A stretch of 64,000 nucleotides of DNA, taken from the NCBI RefSeq assembly GCF_014199595.1, contig NZ_JACHNX010000013.1, positions 28,099 to 92,098 of the forward strand. The letters are read 5' to 3'. Origin of the DNA: Sphingomonas yabuuchiae. Lineage in GTDB: Bacteria; Pseudomonadota; Alphaproteobacteria; Sphingomonadales; Sphingomonadaceae. The translations under genes and the position numbers were made by a program. The notes beneath the pieces were generated by a model, which did not search any database, was not told the DNA's origin, and saw only the letters and a program-made list of their open reading frames with translations. Positions 63,909 to 64,000 of this stretch are shown here, in pieces; the stretch's first letter is position 1, and each line of letters opens with the position of its first letter.

Positions 63909-64000
63909 GGGTCAGGACTCGTTGATCACAGCCAGAAGATGACGGTGGCCGCGAGAGCAACGGCGGGAAAGAAGGCCGTGGGGCAGCGATCGTAGCGTGT
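63909..64000 (-). mobile_element. IS5-family insertion sequence end (IS427-group-like), partial
   Basis: The element begins at about 63909 with GGGTCAGGACTCGTTGATC, resembling the IS427-group terminal inverted repeat. A possible TAG/CTA target duplication base triplet abuts it. The minus strand contains the transposase 3' end. The element continues past the window edge. Confidence 0.8.
63926..64000 (-). CDS. IS5-family transposase, C-terminal fragment
   Basis: The visible 24 codons encode RYDRCPTAFFPAVALAATVI and end FWL, which matches the C-terminus of IS5-family (IS427 group) orfB transposases as I recall it. The N-terminal part is outside the window. Confidence 0.8.
   Translation of the reverse strand, partial: TRYDRCPTAFFPAVALAATVIFWL

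Noticed and set aside
1..64000. tRNA, rRNA, riboswitch and CRISPR arrays
   Set aside because: Looked for cloverleaf-like sequences and regularly spaced repeats; none was seen. A covariance-model search was not possible here.

Overview
The window looks like a chromosomal segment of a high-GC alphaproteobacterium, most likely a sphingomonad (Sphingomonas or a close relative). The reasons are three large TonB-dependent receptors (TBDRs), many exported peptidases, a LexA box of the alphaproteobacterial type (GAAC-N7-GAAC, i.e. GTTC-N7-GTTC on the other strand) and an IS5-family element whose end resembles the IS427 group. No rRNA, tRNA or CRISPR array was seen. Family assignments come from reading the protein sequences; no database search was run.

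Layout. 1-8.6 kb: a patatin lipase (cut by the window edge), a translationally coupled DUF3182-like/hydrolase pair, a Tat-type short-chain dehydrogenase whose catalytic lysine is arginine, a beta-lactamase-fold hydrolase, an NTF2-like protein, and a coupled metallophosphoesterase/SPL-type radical SAM pair. 8.6-25.1 kb: an export and scavenging block with M1 aminopeptidase, GH92 mannosidase, a PAS-PAS hybrid histidine kinase, a LysR regulator divergent from an S9 peptidase, and a TBDR divergent from a second S9 peptidase.

25.1-29.8 kb is the standout: a compact accessory island with two divergent operons. The minus-strand operon encodes a three-repeat multi-ubiquitin protein, an E1-like ThiF adenylyltransferase with an N-terminal DUF6791-like domain, and a DUF6527-like Cys/His-rich protein. 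All three genes overlap and end at a 14-bp perfect hairpin. The plus-strand operon encodes a sigma-70-like protein, a small charged unknown and an ImmA/IrrE-type metalloprotease, also all overlapping. I read this as a bacterial ubiquitin-like conjugation system with a dedicated regulatory/protease arm.

30.1-32.5 kb is an SOS-type locus: a LexA box sits between an operon (zinc ribbon, HMCES/YedK, MBL-fold hydrolase) and a truncated imuA remnant. 32.7-36.3 kb holds a stress-type FMN-binding protein, a second Tat SDR with an intact catalytic site and an M13 peptidase.

36.3-51.1 kb is bracketed by two inverted copies of a ~200-bp intergenic repeat. It carries TBDR + phytase, DUF885 peptidase-like, ClC chloride channel, GH51 arabinofuranosidase, TBDR + class V aminotransferase and an AlkD-like protein. 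51.6-56.1 kb is a four-gene Csu-type chaperone-usher pilus operon. 56.2-64 kb holds small conserved proteins, a GST, a UPF0149/SEC-C protein, DUF427, a convergent aldo/keto reductase and LysR pair, and an aldo/keto reductase broken by the IS5-type element at the right edge.
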